Under the pieces are notes generated by a model. That model searched no databases, was not told where the DNA came from, and worked only from the letters and a program-made list of their open reading frames with translations. Positions 41,441 through 54,581 of a stretch of 64,000 nt of DNA are shown here, piece after piece. Origin of the DNA: Pogonophryne albipinna. Lineage: Eukaryota > Chordata > Actinopteri > Perciformes > Artedidraconidae. The stretch spans positions 22,983,562-23,047,561 of the forward strand of contig CM053262.1 of assembly GCA_028583405.1 (NCBI GenBank). Reading direction: 5' to 3'. Both the position numbers and the translations under genes were made by a program. Each line of letters starts with the position of its first letter. The first letter of the stretch is position 1.

Positions 41441-44112
41441 GTTTCTGATTTGTATGGATGGACACAAATATTCAAGTATTTATAAAAAGAAAATGATCAA
41501 AGATGAACGTGCCGGAGTCTTTTTGATGTCTTGTTTGTTATTTTAGATGTGAGCATGATTACTTACATAGTGTGTATATTCTATTTAGTAATTATTGTAG
41601 ATGTGTCACTTCCTGTTTTATACCAGCAGGTGGCAGCAAACTCCTCATTATAGATCCCAACCTTCAGTTTTCTACCAGTCAGCTGCAAAATGTGTGAAAT
41701 GTAAGTCGATTTTTTTCAATCAAATTCTCACAAATGAATGGTGACATGAAGCTGTGGTGTTTTTGCAAAAATCACATCTCTATGAACTCTTCATGGATAT
41801 CATTATTTGATCTGTAGCCGAACAGAAGCACCTTAAGGGAAACTTAACATGCGAGCCTCTTTTTTAAATATTAAAACCAGCCTATTGCTGCATATATTTA
41901 GCTTTTGCTATATAGGACATGCTGGGTTGGGGTAGACCTAGGACCAGGCGGAGGGATTATATCTCTTCGCTGGCCTGGGAGCGCCTTGGGACCCCCCAGT
42001 CAGAGCTGGTGGATGTGGCCAGGGAAAGGAACGTTTGGGGCTCTCTGCTGGAACTGCTACCTCCGCGACCCGACCACGGATAAGCGGGAGAAGATGGATG
42101 GATGCTGGGTTGGAAAAGCTTTCATTAAAATAAAATTAGAAGCAAATGGGCGACATAACATCTGAAATCTAGAGATATTCCTAATTATAAAAGGTTGTTT
42201 CCTTGTGATGTATAGACCTGACCTACAGTTCATAAATTCTCGCTATTATAATATCTCTCCTTCCTTGAGTTCTGACCAGGTTCTGACCATGGTTCTGACA
42301 CGTGGCCTATGCATGATACATCATAACACACAAGGTATTCTCAATGATTTTTTTATTTATTCTACATCAAAATAGGGTGAGACCTAGAAAATGCAACCCA
42401 AGAAAAAGAAAGAACTAAGCAGGGAAGCTAGAGTAGGAGAGGGGGAATACGCCTCAATTATTAACCAGGGCCCTCCTCAGTGGAAGGGGGGGGGGGGGGG
42501 CATAAAGGGAGAGTGAGATGCACTTATCCACCAGAGAGTGATAGGCGTCCTTAAGGAACCCCTTCTTCTGCACTGCACACCTGTATGCTCAGAAATGATG
42601 GATTTTATTCAAGGGGTGAAAATGTAGCCTTCAAATTGAAATGTGTAGCAGAACAATAGCTTCTTAAATCAACACACATTAACGATTGTATTTATAAGAA
42701 GCATACTCAGCAGCTTAGTAGCGTTGCCATTGCCTTCATACTGACATTTAGCAGAAGAATAGCTTTTTAAATCCACCCAGTACATGTTTTTTGATTGTTC
42801 TCAGGTTGTATTCACAGTTTTATTCCCTCCATGTTAGGTTCACAGCTTTATTTAAAGAAACAGCCCGAGGCTAAAGCCAGCAGCTGCATCCCAGGAGGAA
42901 CCAAGAGGTGATGCTCAAAGGGAGCCACCTCTGGAGGAACATGCTATGCCTTCATTTCCCTCCCTTTCTGAGGCGTTTCAAAGGACAGTGTGACGCAGAT
43001 GAACCCACTTGTCAGCTTCGCTTTATCTCAACCCCTGAGAGGCTTGGCTCAGCATAGTGGCCGCTCTGGCGTTGCAGCATGACAAATCGTGAAAGAGAAG
43101 AAGTACGGAGAAATAGAGGAAGGGGTTGGAGAGAGAGAGAAATGAGAGAGTAATTGTTTCACCCACAGTGGTCTCACATCCATAGGCCTACATGAAAATG
43201 CGATTTCTCTGCCGGGTTGACTGTGTCTCGGTTAGATTGGAGAGTGATCAAATCCACATATTGTTTCTCATTGTGCCACCTTCCTACCTTAATCACAAAT
43301 ATCTCGGGGCAATGTAATCTTGATCTGGAAGTGGCACATTCACAGTGTGCACACCACAGCATAATGTGCAGGTCGTAATTACATCCATTCATGCAGGAGG
43401 ACGATCACTCTGTGGGGCCTGAAATCATTGGGAGGTTTTTTTTTTAATCAAATGCAGTTATTATCGACTGCCTGTATGTTTGCATCTGTTTCTACAGGAG
43501 ATGGTTGTTTGCTCCCAGTAAATATTGTTCTTTTTCTTCATCCATTTGCTCTTTAGTTATTGATGCTGTAGCCTGAAGTACTGTTCATATAGGAGTGAAA
43601 CATGAAGGCTTCCTTCCTGACGAAATGGGTAGCAGGTGTTTTCAAAAACAAACCAATATGACCATTTCAATTCATACTTGGTCAAGTGTATGGAAATGCT
43701 GTGGTTGTGGTTAAAGAGGAACTCATGTTGAGATGGGAAGTTGTAACTGGGCTTTGCTGTCACAGTCTGGTTTATCTTAAATAACTAGCATGGTTTGGTC
43801 AAAGGAAACAACATTTACTGTTGATGCTGACCGCTTTCCGAGTTGGTTTTGTGGTGGTATAACCTCACATACTTGTCAGAAAAGCAAAGTAGTTTTTTCT
43901 GCAATGTTATTCTCACAGAAAAAATGGACGAGGATAAGATTTTCAATAGTTTGTTGCGGCTTGTCTATCATGAAGTTTGTTATTATTTTTGCAAATTCGA
44001 TGTGATTGGATAGCTCACAGGAGGGCTATTTCATTATTAAAAAACATGTATCTTACTGGATAGGCATCACTTTTGACCTGTTGTTGGAGCTAGATGTGAG
44101 TCAGGGAATCAC
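41441..44112. other. Intergenic, no gene recognised
   Basis: Apart from a LINE 3' end at 41,925-42,105 and a G run near 42,486-42,500, nothing recognisable on either strand. Confidence 0.55.
41925..42105 (+). mobile_element. LINE (RTE/Rex3-like) 3' end
   Basis: One frame reads like the C-terminus of an RTE-type polyprotein (SELVDVARERNVWGSLLE). The end AAGCGGGAGAAGATGGATGG with GATG repeats is the usual 3' terminus of such elements. 5' truncated and non-functional. Confidence 0.75.
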
Positions 44113-44498
44113 TTAAAGGTAGGCTAGGTAAGAATGGAGAAACCAGCTCGAGTGCGCTAGAATTGTAAACTACGCAGCCGGAAAAAATCTGCCCCTTCCT
44201 TCAGACTTCCTTACAGAGTCCCTCCTCCAACACACACGAACGTGCACATGACCAATCAGGGCACGAGATAAGTTTGTGCACAGATGGAAGGCTGACAGGC
44301 AGGTAGGCCATCCAGTTACTTTAGCCGGCTCAGATGATTGGTCGTGCTTTTTACAGCGCCACGGCTTCCACAGATGACATTTTTTTATGTATTTATTGTC
44401 AAAGCACTTCAGATATTCATTGCTATCAGGATGTTAAGAGCATTCCATGGAATATAACAAAAAGTGTTTCTGAAGTGAATCACTTACCCTACCTTTAA
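44113..44498 (+). mobile_element. TTAA-flanked MITE, copy 2
   Basis: TTAA lies at both ends (44113-44116, 44495-44498). The ends AGGTAGGCTAGGTAAG and CTTACCCTACCT are imperfect inverted repeats. The interior matches the reverse complement of 4550-4893. Length about 378 bp, non-coding. Confidence 0.87.
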
Positions 44499-44708
44499 AT
44501 AGGATTCATCGTCTGAATGCCATGAATGTCTGTATAAAAGGGCATAGCAATCTCTGCAATAGTCTTTGAGATATTTGAAAGTGTTGGACGCCCTGCCAAA
44601 CAATGCCACCCTGTTAGCCAGCTCGTAATATACTACAAATAATCCAGTATTGATTTGATCTAAAAACAGGTCTCCCAGTATTATTACCCCCATCTCTGTC
44701 TGGCATCG

Positions 44709-44772
<64 letters not shown>
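44709..44772. repeat. (TC)n microsatellite, ~32 units
   Basis: About 64 bp of pure TC/GA dinucleotide followed by CCCCCC. Confidence 0.98.
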
Positions 44773-44774
<2 letters not shown>

Positions 44775-46709
44775 CCCCTTTAAAAAGCAGCAACATTGCT
44801 TATCCTACGCCTTTGATGTTGCACATTGCTGGCTTCCTGGTATCAACAGACCAGCAGATAAAGCAAATAGGATGCAGCAGCCATTAGCAGGGCTAGGAGA
44901 GGGTGGCCTGCTTTATTTCCAACACTAATTGCCATTAAGCAGGGGTGAGGAGCTGGAGCTGTCAGCCATGTTCTGCTGTCCAGATGACCTGCTAATGTCA
45001 AGGCTGCACCGGTAGCTTAACCTGCACACAATGTCTTCACTTTCACAGAATCAGTATTAGAAACGGGTTTATTGGCAAGCACGTTCACATAGGAGGAATT
45101 TACCTTGGTGTATATGCATACATACATTAGAGTCAGAATTCCTTTATTTATCCCACAAAGGGGAAATTGTAACAACAAAGTATAGATAAAGGCGAAGAAA
45201 AATAGAAGACTACACTAGAAAAAATGCTGCTCCAAAAACAAGTTAAACAATAATGAAAACGAGCTGTTTTCACTTGAAATAAGTAAAAAAATCTGCCAAT
45301 AGAACAAGTGGAAATGTGCTTGGTAAGATGTCTTGAAATAAGAAGGGGTATCTCGATAAATCAGATCCTGTAATTAGCCGGAAAATGATTACAAAAGAAT
45401 CCGCAAATACTCAAAGGTTTTCTGTTTTCTGATGTTAGTTGATGATTTCCTAATAAATATGTGTTTCATCTGAGAAACGACTCAAAATAAGATATTTTGA
45501 CTTAACAAGATGCTTTGTCTAAGAACAAGACTTGATGTCTCACTGCAGTGTCACTTCTGAAGTCAGTGTGTCTTATATCAGGAGTAGAGACATGTTCTGA
45601 TATTAGACACATATACTTGGCAAGAATTCGAGTTTTTGTTGTATTATATAAAAAAAGTAATGCAAGAATATTACAATTTCACAGAAGTACACATTCAGGT
45701 AGATAAGTAAGTAGCAGCAGTATTTATACAATGAAATAAGTGTATCATTGTACAATGAACATGCATAACACTAGTACAATTATTATTATTATTATTGCAC
45801 ATAGTTACGTAAAGATACTAAAAAAAAAAAACAGTTAACCAAAGAATTAAAACTATTTAAAACTATTATTATAACATTAAAATATAGAGGAAAAATAACA
45901 TGAAATATGGATATACCAACTGCGTACAGTATAATGTGACAAAATACATTCAAATATGTGCATGAAAAGTGGAAAGCTATTAAAGAGGTAGCTTTACAAA
46001 TGTGCAAAATATTCGGAGGGTTGTGCAGGACTGACGATACTTAAATTAAATGAATAAAACAAGATATTGCCAGTCATCTTCCGACATCCCTCAGGTGCTG
46101 TTCTTCACACAGCATGCCAGCTTTCATGTTGATGCTTGATTACTTTTATTTCCCGAATAGTTTGGAAGCTTTTTCTCTGCCCTTTGTATCCTGCAGCTAT
46201 TCCTTTTTCTACGGGGTTGTTAAAATGAAATATTGCTACTATTTTACCGCTGCCATGGCGTCCCTCCATCAACAAAAAACAGCTTTTCTTTGTTTCCTGC
46301 TCAAAAAATACCAAGCACCTGCAGCTTCAGTGTTTTATCCTCCCAGTGTTCTCACTTGTTTGTGTCTGACTGATCCAGAGGCTCTTTTGTTGTGGTGAGA
46401 AGCAGCTGATGAGACGGGGATAAAGGTTTGTCTCTCTCAGTGAGTAGTGCCCTGATGTTTTCCCGTGTGTGTGACATACAGTATTTGCTGTGATCTCCCC
46501 CACCACGACTTGCTTTTGACTCTACAGGGAGCTGTCTCTTGGTGTGAACCATCGCCCTCAGCGCAATGAGGCCTGGCGTTGGCTCTCTTTAGTCAACAAT
46601 GTTAGACGCACAATACTGCACGCTATTCACTGAAGGAAAAAGGTAGGTTTTGCAGGATAAGCTGAATGTCAGAAACACTAGGATTTTTCATTTTTCTCAA
46701 GGACTCTAC
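44773..46709. other. Intergenic, repeats only
   Basis: Around 45,045-45,190 two fragments with AGTCAGAATTCCTTTATTTA and CCACAAAGGGGAAATTG look like common fish SINE or retroposon tails. AT-rich low-complexity DNA follows to about 46,060. No gene recognised. Confidence 0.5.
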
Positions 46710-47725
46710 TTAAAGGGGCCATGAGTCCTTCAGGTGTATATCAGTATGTAGTGACTCTACTTTAAAGAGTCCTCTCCTGCTGATGTTCAGGTGTATATCA
46801 GTATGTAGTGTCTCTACTTTAAAGAGTCCTCTCCTGCTGATGTTCAGGTGTATATCAGTGTGTAGTGACTCTACTTTAAAGAGTCCTCTCCTGCTGATGT
46901 TCAGGTGTATATCAGTATGTAGTGTCTCTACTTTAAAGAGTCCTCTCCTGCTGATGTTCAGGTGTATATCAGTATGTAGTGTCTCTACTTTAAAGAGTCC
47001 TCTCCTGCTGATGTTCAGGTGTATATCAGGATGTAGTGTCTCTACTTTAAAAAGTCCTCTCCTGCTGATGTTCAGGTGTATATCAGTATGTAGTGTCTCT
47101 ACTTTAAAGAGTCCTCTCCTGCTGATGTTCAGGTGTATATCAGTAGGTAGTGTCTCTACTTTAAAGAGTCCTCTCCTGCTGATGTTCAGGTGTATATCAG
47201 TATGTAGTGTCTCTACTTTAAAGAGTCCTCTCCTGCTGATGTTCAGGTGTATATCAGTAGGTAGTGTCTCTACTTTAAAGAGTCCTCTCCTGCTGATGTT
47301 CAGGTGTATATCAGTATGTAGTGTCTCTACTTTAAAGAGTCCTCTCCTGCTGATGTTCAGGTGTATATCAGTATGTAGCGTCTCTACTGTGACATGTCTC
47401 CATGCTTTAATGTTCAAAAAGCTCTTTATTTTTCTCATACTGTCTGTGCTGCAGCACCTCTTTTCACCCTCTGTCTGAAACCAGAGCCCAGTCTGCTCTG
47501 ATTGATTAGCTGGCCGGCTCTGTTGTGATTGGTCAACCAGCTTAGAGATGTTCCGCCCCTTAGCCTATCACGTACAATGTGTTGGAGCGCTAGCCAATAG
47601 AAGAGCAAGTGTTCCATGGTGATGTCACTATTTTCCGGAAGTAAACAAAGGAGGGAACACAGGGATTTTCGCCTTTGCACAAAACCCTATATATCACACA
47701 GGAAAGAATAATAGGGCCCCTTTGA
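46710..47725 (+). mobile_element. 57-bp array element with both termini (locus C)
   Basis: The most complete member of the family. The left end is TTAA then AGGGGCC. The array (~11.6 units, 46,731-47,387) follows, then a ~330-bp tail with CTCTGATTGATTAG, CCGCCCCTTAGCCTATCACG and TGGAGCGCTAGCCAATAG. The right end is GGAAAGAATAATAGGGCCCCT then TTGA (a one-base change from TTAA). Terminal AGGGGCC is inverted at the other end. There is no transposase; the TTAA target suggests mobilisation by a piggyBac- or Kolobok-type enzyme (inference). Confidence 0.85.
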
Positions 47726-50700
47726 GTAATGACCTCTTCCACCTCTGTTGTTAGGTGAGGCTGGTAAACTGCAGCACATCACAGTGTTCATGTGTGCAGT
47801 GAAATTGCAGCTGTCTGTTCAGATGTATTACTATGCTCTGTTATTTGCATGAATCAGAGTTTTGATGCCATTGTTCCACCGCCAAACAATCATGCTCACA
47901 ATTCATTCCGGTCCAGATTGTACCAATTTTCCTCTGCTAGTGAATAAAATCCTTTGTCACATAATTGATCATCCACTCACACAAACAGCCCCAGCACTTA
48001 TTTGTAATAGCTTCTACACTCAGCTCTGGCTCTGTTTCACCGTGTGTTCACAAACAGATGACAGCATGAATTTAGACGACACAGTGTGTGCAGAATGCGT
48101 CGAGCCAGAAAAAGCACAGATCTACCTGATAGTGTGAAAAGGAGCTTCTGCCAGTATGGTGGAGGGGGGGGGGGGGGGGTGGTGAACTGTGTCAGTAAGA
48201 GAAAAATGAAGCCGGCAAATCATAGAGCCGAGGGGAGAGAGGGATTAGAGGGACGGATATGAAATGTAGGGAAATTATGGAGGTGTGCAAAGAGGAGAGG
48301 GATTTGTAAATATGTTTGAAGAAAATATTTATTGTGTTATTCAGCGTGTGTTGCGTCTAACTATAAGGCACTAAGACTGCAGATATACTGATTTTGATGT
48401 ATTAATGTAAGACTGTACATTTTCTGTTCTCTTTTTTCTGCTATACAGAATATATCTAAATGTCCATGTGATACACGACTAACATTGGAGTATCTGTAGG
48501 CAAATGATGCTTATATAATATCTAAAGGGATGCTGCTGAGCCTCGGTGCTGTGTCTCTGTCTGTGTACACATTATGTTGACAAAACCTGAGCCCCCAGAC
48601 ATGGAGAGTAAATTAATAATATGACAGAGATGCGAGGGGGTGAAAATTGAAGGCACACACAAGAGAGCCAATAAAAATGACAGCAACCCAGTTGAAATGT
48701 TGTGTGTTTACGTGTGGATGAAATGTGCACTGCGTGTGTACTAAAGTGGAAATGTGGCGTTATCAGGTCGGGACAGCTGAGCAGCACAGACACTCGGCCC
48801 CCCCTTGAGAATGCATGTTGTGTGTACTTTGCAGAGCAGAAGGGGGGTGAAGATGTGCTTAGGAATAGACTCCTCCTGCTTTTAAATGCTTCTCTTAAGA
48901 GCCATCCAATTCATTCACATCGCTAATGCGCCCTTAAACGTTGCATGAAATCACGTCCATTTGTAATGCCAGCCATTAAAATACTATTAGAGTTTACGTG
49001 TGCAGCTATCAGTGGATGGCATTAACAATCTATCATAATTATGGTTGTTGTATGAATGGGTATTGACGGTGTCATTCAGCTTTGTGTGTCCATGGGGACG
49101 TGAGGAGTCGGAGAGAGTGCAAAGCCAACATGGGAAATGAAGACTTTATTTACCTAGTGAGAGGCAAACAGAAATCGGCAGCTGCCCCCATTGCCCCCCC
49201 TGCCCCCACCTGTGACTGCAGATACTGTGATAAATGGAGATCAGAACACTCAGGTGACTCAGACTAGACCCGCCTAATCACTTATCCTGCGGTGAGTCAT
49301 CATCAGCGGCTTGCACTGTCAACACCGAACCCATCAAAAGCAAGAGACGGAGGGAGAAGTGCGTATGTGCTTACATCTGGATATGTGTGTGTTTGTGTGT
49401 ATGGGTCTTTTGCATGTGTGTGTGGGGGTGGCTGATGGCAACTTTCCGCTGTGGTCATCAAGTGTCCTAACAATGTGACTGTGTCCGCCTGCAGCATGTG
49501 TCACACTGTCTGAAGAAGAAGCACGCTCTGTGATTTTGGTGGTAATTTGTTTTCAGCACATTTTGTTCCCTGCATGCACTTCACCTCCAAGGCCTCCATC
49601 CTTTATTAAGTTACAGTTATAATAACGGAGGGGAGGTTAATTAATGTCTCCGCATTAACCAAATCACTTTCTGTTATCTAAATTAGACTTTCAACGCAGG
49701 AACATTGCATAAGCACACCTTGATGATGTAAAACCTATCCAGTATTCAAAAAGTATTCTATATTGTAAAACCACAAAAAATATTAGATTTCTGCATAAAA
49801 ACAATCTGTTGCTTTCCCTTTATCTGTCGAATGTCCCTTTTTTGTCTCCAGCAGACCCACTTGTTTGGTTTAATTGATTGCATGGTCTCAGTCCCTATGG
49901 CAACTGCAAATTACCATGAAGGACATAATTATAGGTTGCTGCAGGATGTCTGAAAAATGCTAATTTCTTATCAATTTCTACATGCCACATCCACCGTTTT
50001 CCTATTCATGATCGATATTCAAATTGATTTTGTTTTAGTGAGAAGATAGCTGCAAAGTGCATAGTGTTATACAGCCAACAGAAGAGCAAAGGGCATACAG
50101 ATACGTGTTCCTGGTGTTTTATTTTCCCTCTCGCACCATAATGTCACTCTTCATGTAGGCGTGACTTCCCCCCGTGCCCTGAAGTTAGCCAGCTGGCAGC
50201 TGCTGATTCTTCATGTCCTTTTCCACTGCTCTTTCCCCAGCCCTAGATTACCATCATGACATTTTAGACAGCATGCAATTGCAGTAAGACGTGAAAAGAA
50301 AATCTACAGCTCTAAAAATATAACCTTTTGCAGCTACAAGACATGTTGATACCTCTGTCAGACACCATCTGTTTAATTTGATGCAGCAAGAGAGCGTGCT
50401 ACATTCGCACAATGCTTAACAAATCTGTCCAACAAAAGAGTGGATTAACACAAAATCAGCTTCCCCGTGTCAAGGAGCTGACAGGGCAACATTGGTGTGT
50501 GTTCAACCTCTATGCGATGCTTTATTAAAAATGCATAATGTTGCATTACTGGCCACATGTTTACCTCTATTTCCTTTCCCGTTTTAACCCCTGAGAAGTG
50601 CACGTGCTTTAGCGAGAATCAACCGATTGATTGAAAGGGCTAAATGGGATCCATTTTCATCCGGGTAATGGCCCCGAGCAGATTGTGTGGGTCTTTACTT

Positions 50701-52953
50701 CTCCAGCGGTGGGAAGGTTTTGGATAAGCAGTGAAAAAGAGAAAGCGTATCAAACGATATGGGATTACAATTGGAGCATGAGCAGCTGGATGTGGACTCA
50801 GAGGGGTGGAAAGCTTCCACAATGGTGTGCGAGAGATAGATTGCTGAATGAAAAATACAAAAACCCTAGCATTTGTCTTATTTTATGACATTCTTCCTAA
50901 GACATAGTTGCAGACAAAACAATTGAGTCCTTGCAAGAGTAAGATAAGAATATTGACCACTCTTAAACTACATTTCTCTTCAACTAGCTAGTAGCTTAGC
51001 ATAACTAAAGGACGCAAAGCAGTGGGGAAACAGCTGCAGTAGCTAACATTAAGGCTAACATTCGTCCAAGTCGGCCTTTTGATATTTGCCTCATACAAAT
51101 TGTTCATCAATTCAACATAGTTTGACAAGAAGATCTAAACAAATCATCAAGCAGCCGATTAGCTTAGCTTAACATAATGACTACAGGGTGAAATAGCTAC
51201 AGCAGAGTAGCTCTGTCTAAAGAATATCGGAAAAACTCTAGTTTTACATGTTGTTTTTTGTACAAATTAAACAAACAGGTTATTAACATTGACTTATTGA
51301 GATTTAGAGCTTGGATTTATTCACTTATAGAGAGACCAAGGCTAACTGTTCCCATCCAAAATGCAGTCCTTGTGCTAAGCTAAGCTAATTGAGTGGTATC
51401 CATGTTCTTATCTTACTCTTGGCCAAATCTTGTACTGTTCCTTTTTAAAGGGATGCTTTCCAGGATGAGTTATAGTAACGGTTATTATAATAAGAGATCC
51501 TGTTTGAATCGCTTTTATACTTTCCTGACACATAATCCAAACCATTGGCTTTTATTTCCCCTGATGACACAAATGTTCTTGTTTACACGAGCAATTCCAT
51601 TTTGAAAATATGAAAGGCATTTGTTATACAACTGAATTATTTACTCCGGTTTGGATGTTTCATTTTAACACTTGCTAAACAAATAGAGATATTAAAGTCT
51701 AGGGGTTATGAACTGTAAAATATGTTAATTGGCCCTCTGATTGGATTTGTCCTCTCTGATAATGCTGCTCTCAGACTGCAGTCAGGGGCTTTTATCTCCA
51801 TCTGCTAGTCACTGTGGGCTAAGGAGCCTTTTATCTGGCTTGTGATTTAATAATAAAACGACTGTAATGTCCGCTCATCACCACACACATGCGAACACAG
51901 AGGAAGGCAGTCCATAATCCATATTTGTGGCTCAACCGATGCAGAAATGTAGTGTGGTATGATAGCTAAACCGTAGTTGTATTCCCCGTCCCTCAGCCTC
52001 TTAGATAGGATTCATTTTTGTGATGTAATGCATCAAAAGATAAAAAATAGAAATTATGTTAAAGGTCATGCTTTTTCCAAAGATCATGGCATTTTAAATT
52101 AAAACATTTAGATATCCATACCTGGGGGTTAACCCTAAGGTATATGTGATTCTAAAGATCCTGATCCATCTCTGTCTGATATTATCGGAAAAGATCCTGC
52201 TGAGTATTTTAACACGACGATATGTGCCTCTCCAGGGAACCGGCATCCTGTGATTCAGTACATTATACCCAGTGCATGAGTCAGCTGCGATTTCTTCTTT
52301 AATTTTTCACAACATCTTTTCTCCTTAATCATTGAAGATCTGAGGCAAGGGTAAGGATAGAAAATGTGAGATAATTTGGGTACAGACCAATGGGTATTTC
52401 AAAAGATGTGTGTTTGTCCAAAGACACTGAGATTACTTCTCTTTGGGTGTGTCACTAAAAGCAAAACCTTTTAGATTGTACATGAACATTTTATAATGAA
52501 GGAATATTGATAATAGCAATTTATAGATTTTCCGGATTTTAAACCTAGCAATACTTCAACTTTTCACTTTTTGCAATAATAATGCACTTTCCTTGTGAAA
52601 CTCATTGACAGTAAGCAAGTCTTCATCGAGTAAACACTACACTAAATATATTCTGCTTCGATGACATGATACCATATCAAACAACCCGTAAAATGCACCA
52701 TAAAAACGCCATGACCCTGAGAGTTACTGCTGCTATCGAGCCAGGATTTTTCCATGTTTTTATCTCACGTATAATGTTGTACGTTCTCGTCTGACACGCA
52801 GCCTCCGGGGTCCGTTATGCTTACCTGCCCATCCGTCTGCGTATGTCACCAACATGACTCATGATGCTCCTTTTTGTCGTGACCATTGATCTCCTGCTTC
52901 TCTTTCTTCCCTCACATTACGGCACACTTCAACGCACACATGCACTTTTATTA
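47726..52953. other. Intergenic, no gene recognised
   Basis: More than 5 kb without exon-like signals, apart from a G run near 48,162-48,180. Part of it (about 49,550-50,500) lacks obvious repeats and could hold conserved non-coding elements, but this cannot be judged from one genome. Confidence 0.5.
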
Positions 52954-54581
52954 CACTGAACAAAAATATAAATGCAACACTTTTGTTTATGCTCCCATTT
53001 TTCATGAGATGAACTCAAAGATCTAAAACATTTTCTATTTACACAAAATAACCATTTCTCTCAAATATTGTTCACAAATCTGAAAGAATGTGTGATAGTG
53101 AGCACTTCTCCTTTGCCGAGATAATCCATCCCACCTCACAGGTGTGGCATATCAAGATGCTGATTAGACAGCATGATTATTGCACAGGTGTGCCTTAGGC
53201 TGGCCACAATAAAAGGCCACTCTGAAACGTGCAGTTTTGCTTTATTGGGGGGGTCTGGGGGGGTCTGAAAACCAGGCAGTATCTGGTGTGACCACCATTT
53301 GCCTCACGCAGTGCAACACATCTCCTTGGCATAGAGTTGATCAGGTTGTTGATTGTGGCCTGTGGAATGTTGGTCCACTCCTCTTCAATGGCTGTGCCAA
53401 GTTGCTGGATATTGGCAGGAACTGGAACACGCTGTCGTATACGCCGATCCAGAGCATCCCAAACATGCTCAATGGGTGACATGTCCGGTGAGTATGCTGG
53501 CCATGCAAGAACTGGGATGTTTTCAGCCTCCAGGAATTGTGTACAGATCCTTGCAACATGGGGCCGTGCATTATCATGCTGCAACATGAGGTGATGGTCG
53601 TGGATGAATGGCACAACAATGGGCCTCAGGATCTCCTCACGGTATCTCTGTGCATTCACAATGCCATCAATAAAATGCACCTGTGTTCGTCGTCCATAAC
53701 ATACGCCTGCCCATACCGTAACCCCACCACCACCATGGGCCACTCGATTCACAACATTGACATCAGAAAACCGCTCACTCACACAACGCCACACACGCTG
53801 TCTGCCATCTGCCCTGAACAGTGAAAACCGGGATTCATCCGTGAAGAGAACACCTCTCCAACGTGCCAGACGCCATCGAATGGGAGCATTTGCCCACTCA
53901 AGTCGGTTACGACGACGAACCGGAGTCAGGTCGAGACCCCGATGAGGACGACGAGCATGCAGATGAGCTTCCCTGAGACGGTTTCTGACAGCAGAAATTC
54001 TTTGGTTATGCAAACCGATTGTTGCAGCAGCTGTCCGAGTGGCTGGTCTCAGACGATCTTGGAGGTGAACATGCTGGATGTGGAGGTCCTGGGCTGGTGT
54101 GGTTACACGTGGTCTGCGGTTGTGAGGCCAGTTGGATGTACTGCCAAATTCTCTGAAACGCCTTTGGAGACGGCTTATGGTAGATACATGAACATTCAAT
54201 TCACGGGCAACAGCTCTGGTGGACATTCCTGCTGTCAGCATGCCAATTGCACGCTCCCTCAAAACTTGCGACATCTGTGGCATCGTGCTGTGTGATAAAA
54301 CTGCACGTTTCAGAGTGGCCTTTTATTGTGGCCAGCCTAAGGCACACCTGTGCAATAATCATGCTGTCTAATCAGCATCTTGATATGCCACACCTGTGAG
54401 GTGGGATGGATTATCTCGGCAAAGGAGAAGTGCTCACTATCACAGATTTTTTCAGATTTGTGAACAATATTTGAGAGAAATGGTTATTTTGTGTATATAG
54501 AACATGTTTTAGATCTTTGAGTTCATCTCATGAAAAATGGGAGCAAAAACAAAAGTGTTGCATTTATATTTTTGTTCAGTG
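52954..54581 (-). mobile_element. Full-length Tc1-like transposon, 1,628 bp, 285-bp TIRs
   Basis: Inverted repeats at 52,954-53,238 and 54,297-54,581 are about 285 bp each and differ at only a handful of positions. Outer ends read CACTGAACAAAAATATAAAT. The base pair outside is TA on the left and AA on the right, so one side of the TA duplication has mutated or the right end has shifted. It encloses one intact transposase gene on the minus strand. Confidence 0.95.
53195..54283 (-). CDS. Tc1-family DD34E transposase, 362 aa, intact
   Basis: Cut-and-paste transposase. Residues ~5-45 form the first helix-turn-helix (MSTRAVARELNVHVSTISRL), followed by NRRPRV at 55-60 in the place of the GRPR AT-hook and a second HTH at ~65-105. 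The catalytic residues are Asp149 (LFTDESRFSLF), Asp237 (LQHDNARPH) and Glu272 (SPDMSPIEHVWD), with exactly 34 residues between the last two. There are no internal stops or frameshifts. The usual Tc1 length is about 340 aa. The last ~15 codons (FQSGLLLWPA) lie inside the left TIR, so coding sequence and terminal repeat overlap. A second in-frame Met at position 4 is an alternative start. Confidence 0.95.
   Translation of the reverse strand: MPQMSQVLRERAIGMLTAGMSTRAVARELNVHVSTISRLQRRFREFGSTSNWPHNRRPRVTTPAQDLHIQHVHLQDRLRPATRTAAATIGLHNQRISAVRNRLREAHLHARRPHRGLDLTPVRRRNRLEWANAPIRWRLARWRGVLFTDESRFSLFRADGRQRVWRCVSERFSDVNVVNRVAHGGGGVTVWAGVCYGRRTQVHFIDGIVNAQRYREEILRPIVVPFIHDHHLMLQHDNARPHVARICTQFLEAENIPVLAWPAYSPDMSPIEHVWDALDRRIRQRVPVPANIQQLGTAIEEEWTNIPQATINNLINSMPRRCVALREANGGHTRYCLVFRPPQTPPIKQNCTFQSGLLLWPA

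Noticed and set aside
49082..49267. A 61-codon open frame with a Cys-rich end (CDCRYCDKW)
   Set aside because: Single short frame, no paired splice sites, no recognised family; likely chance.
50631..50888. 85-codon Trp-rich open frame
   Set aside because: No homology recognised, no splice or promoter context, in intergenic DNA.
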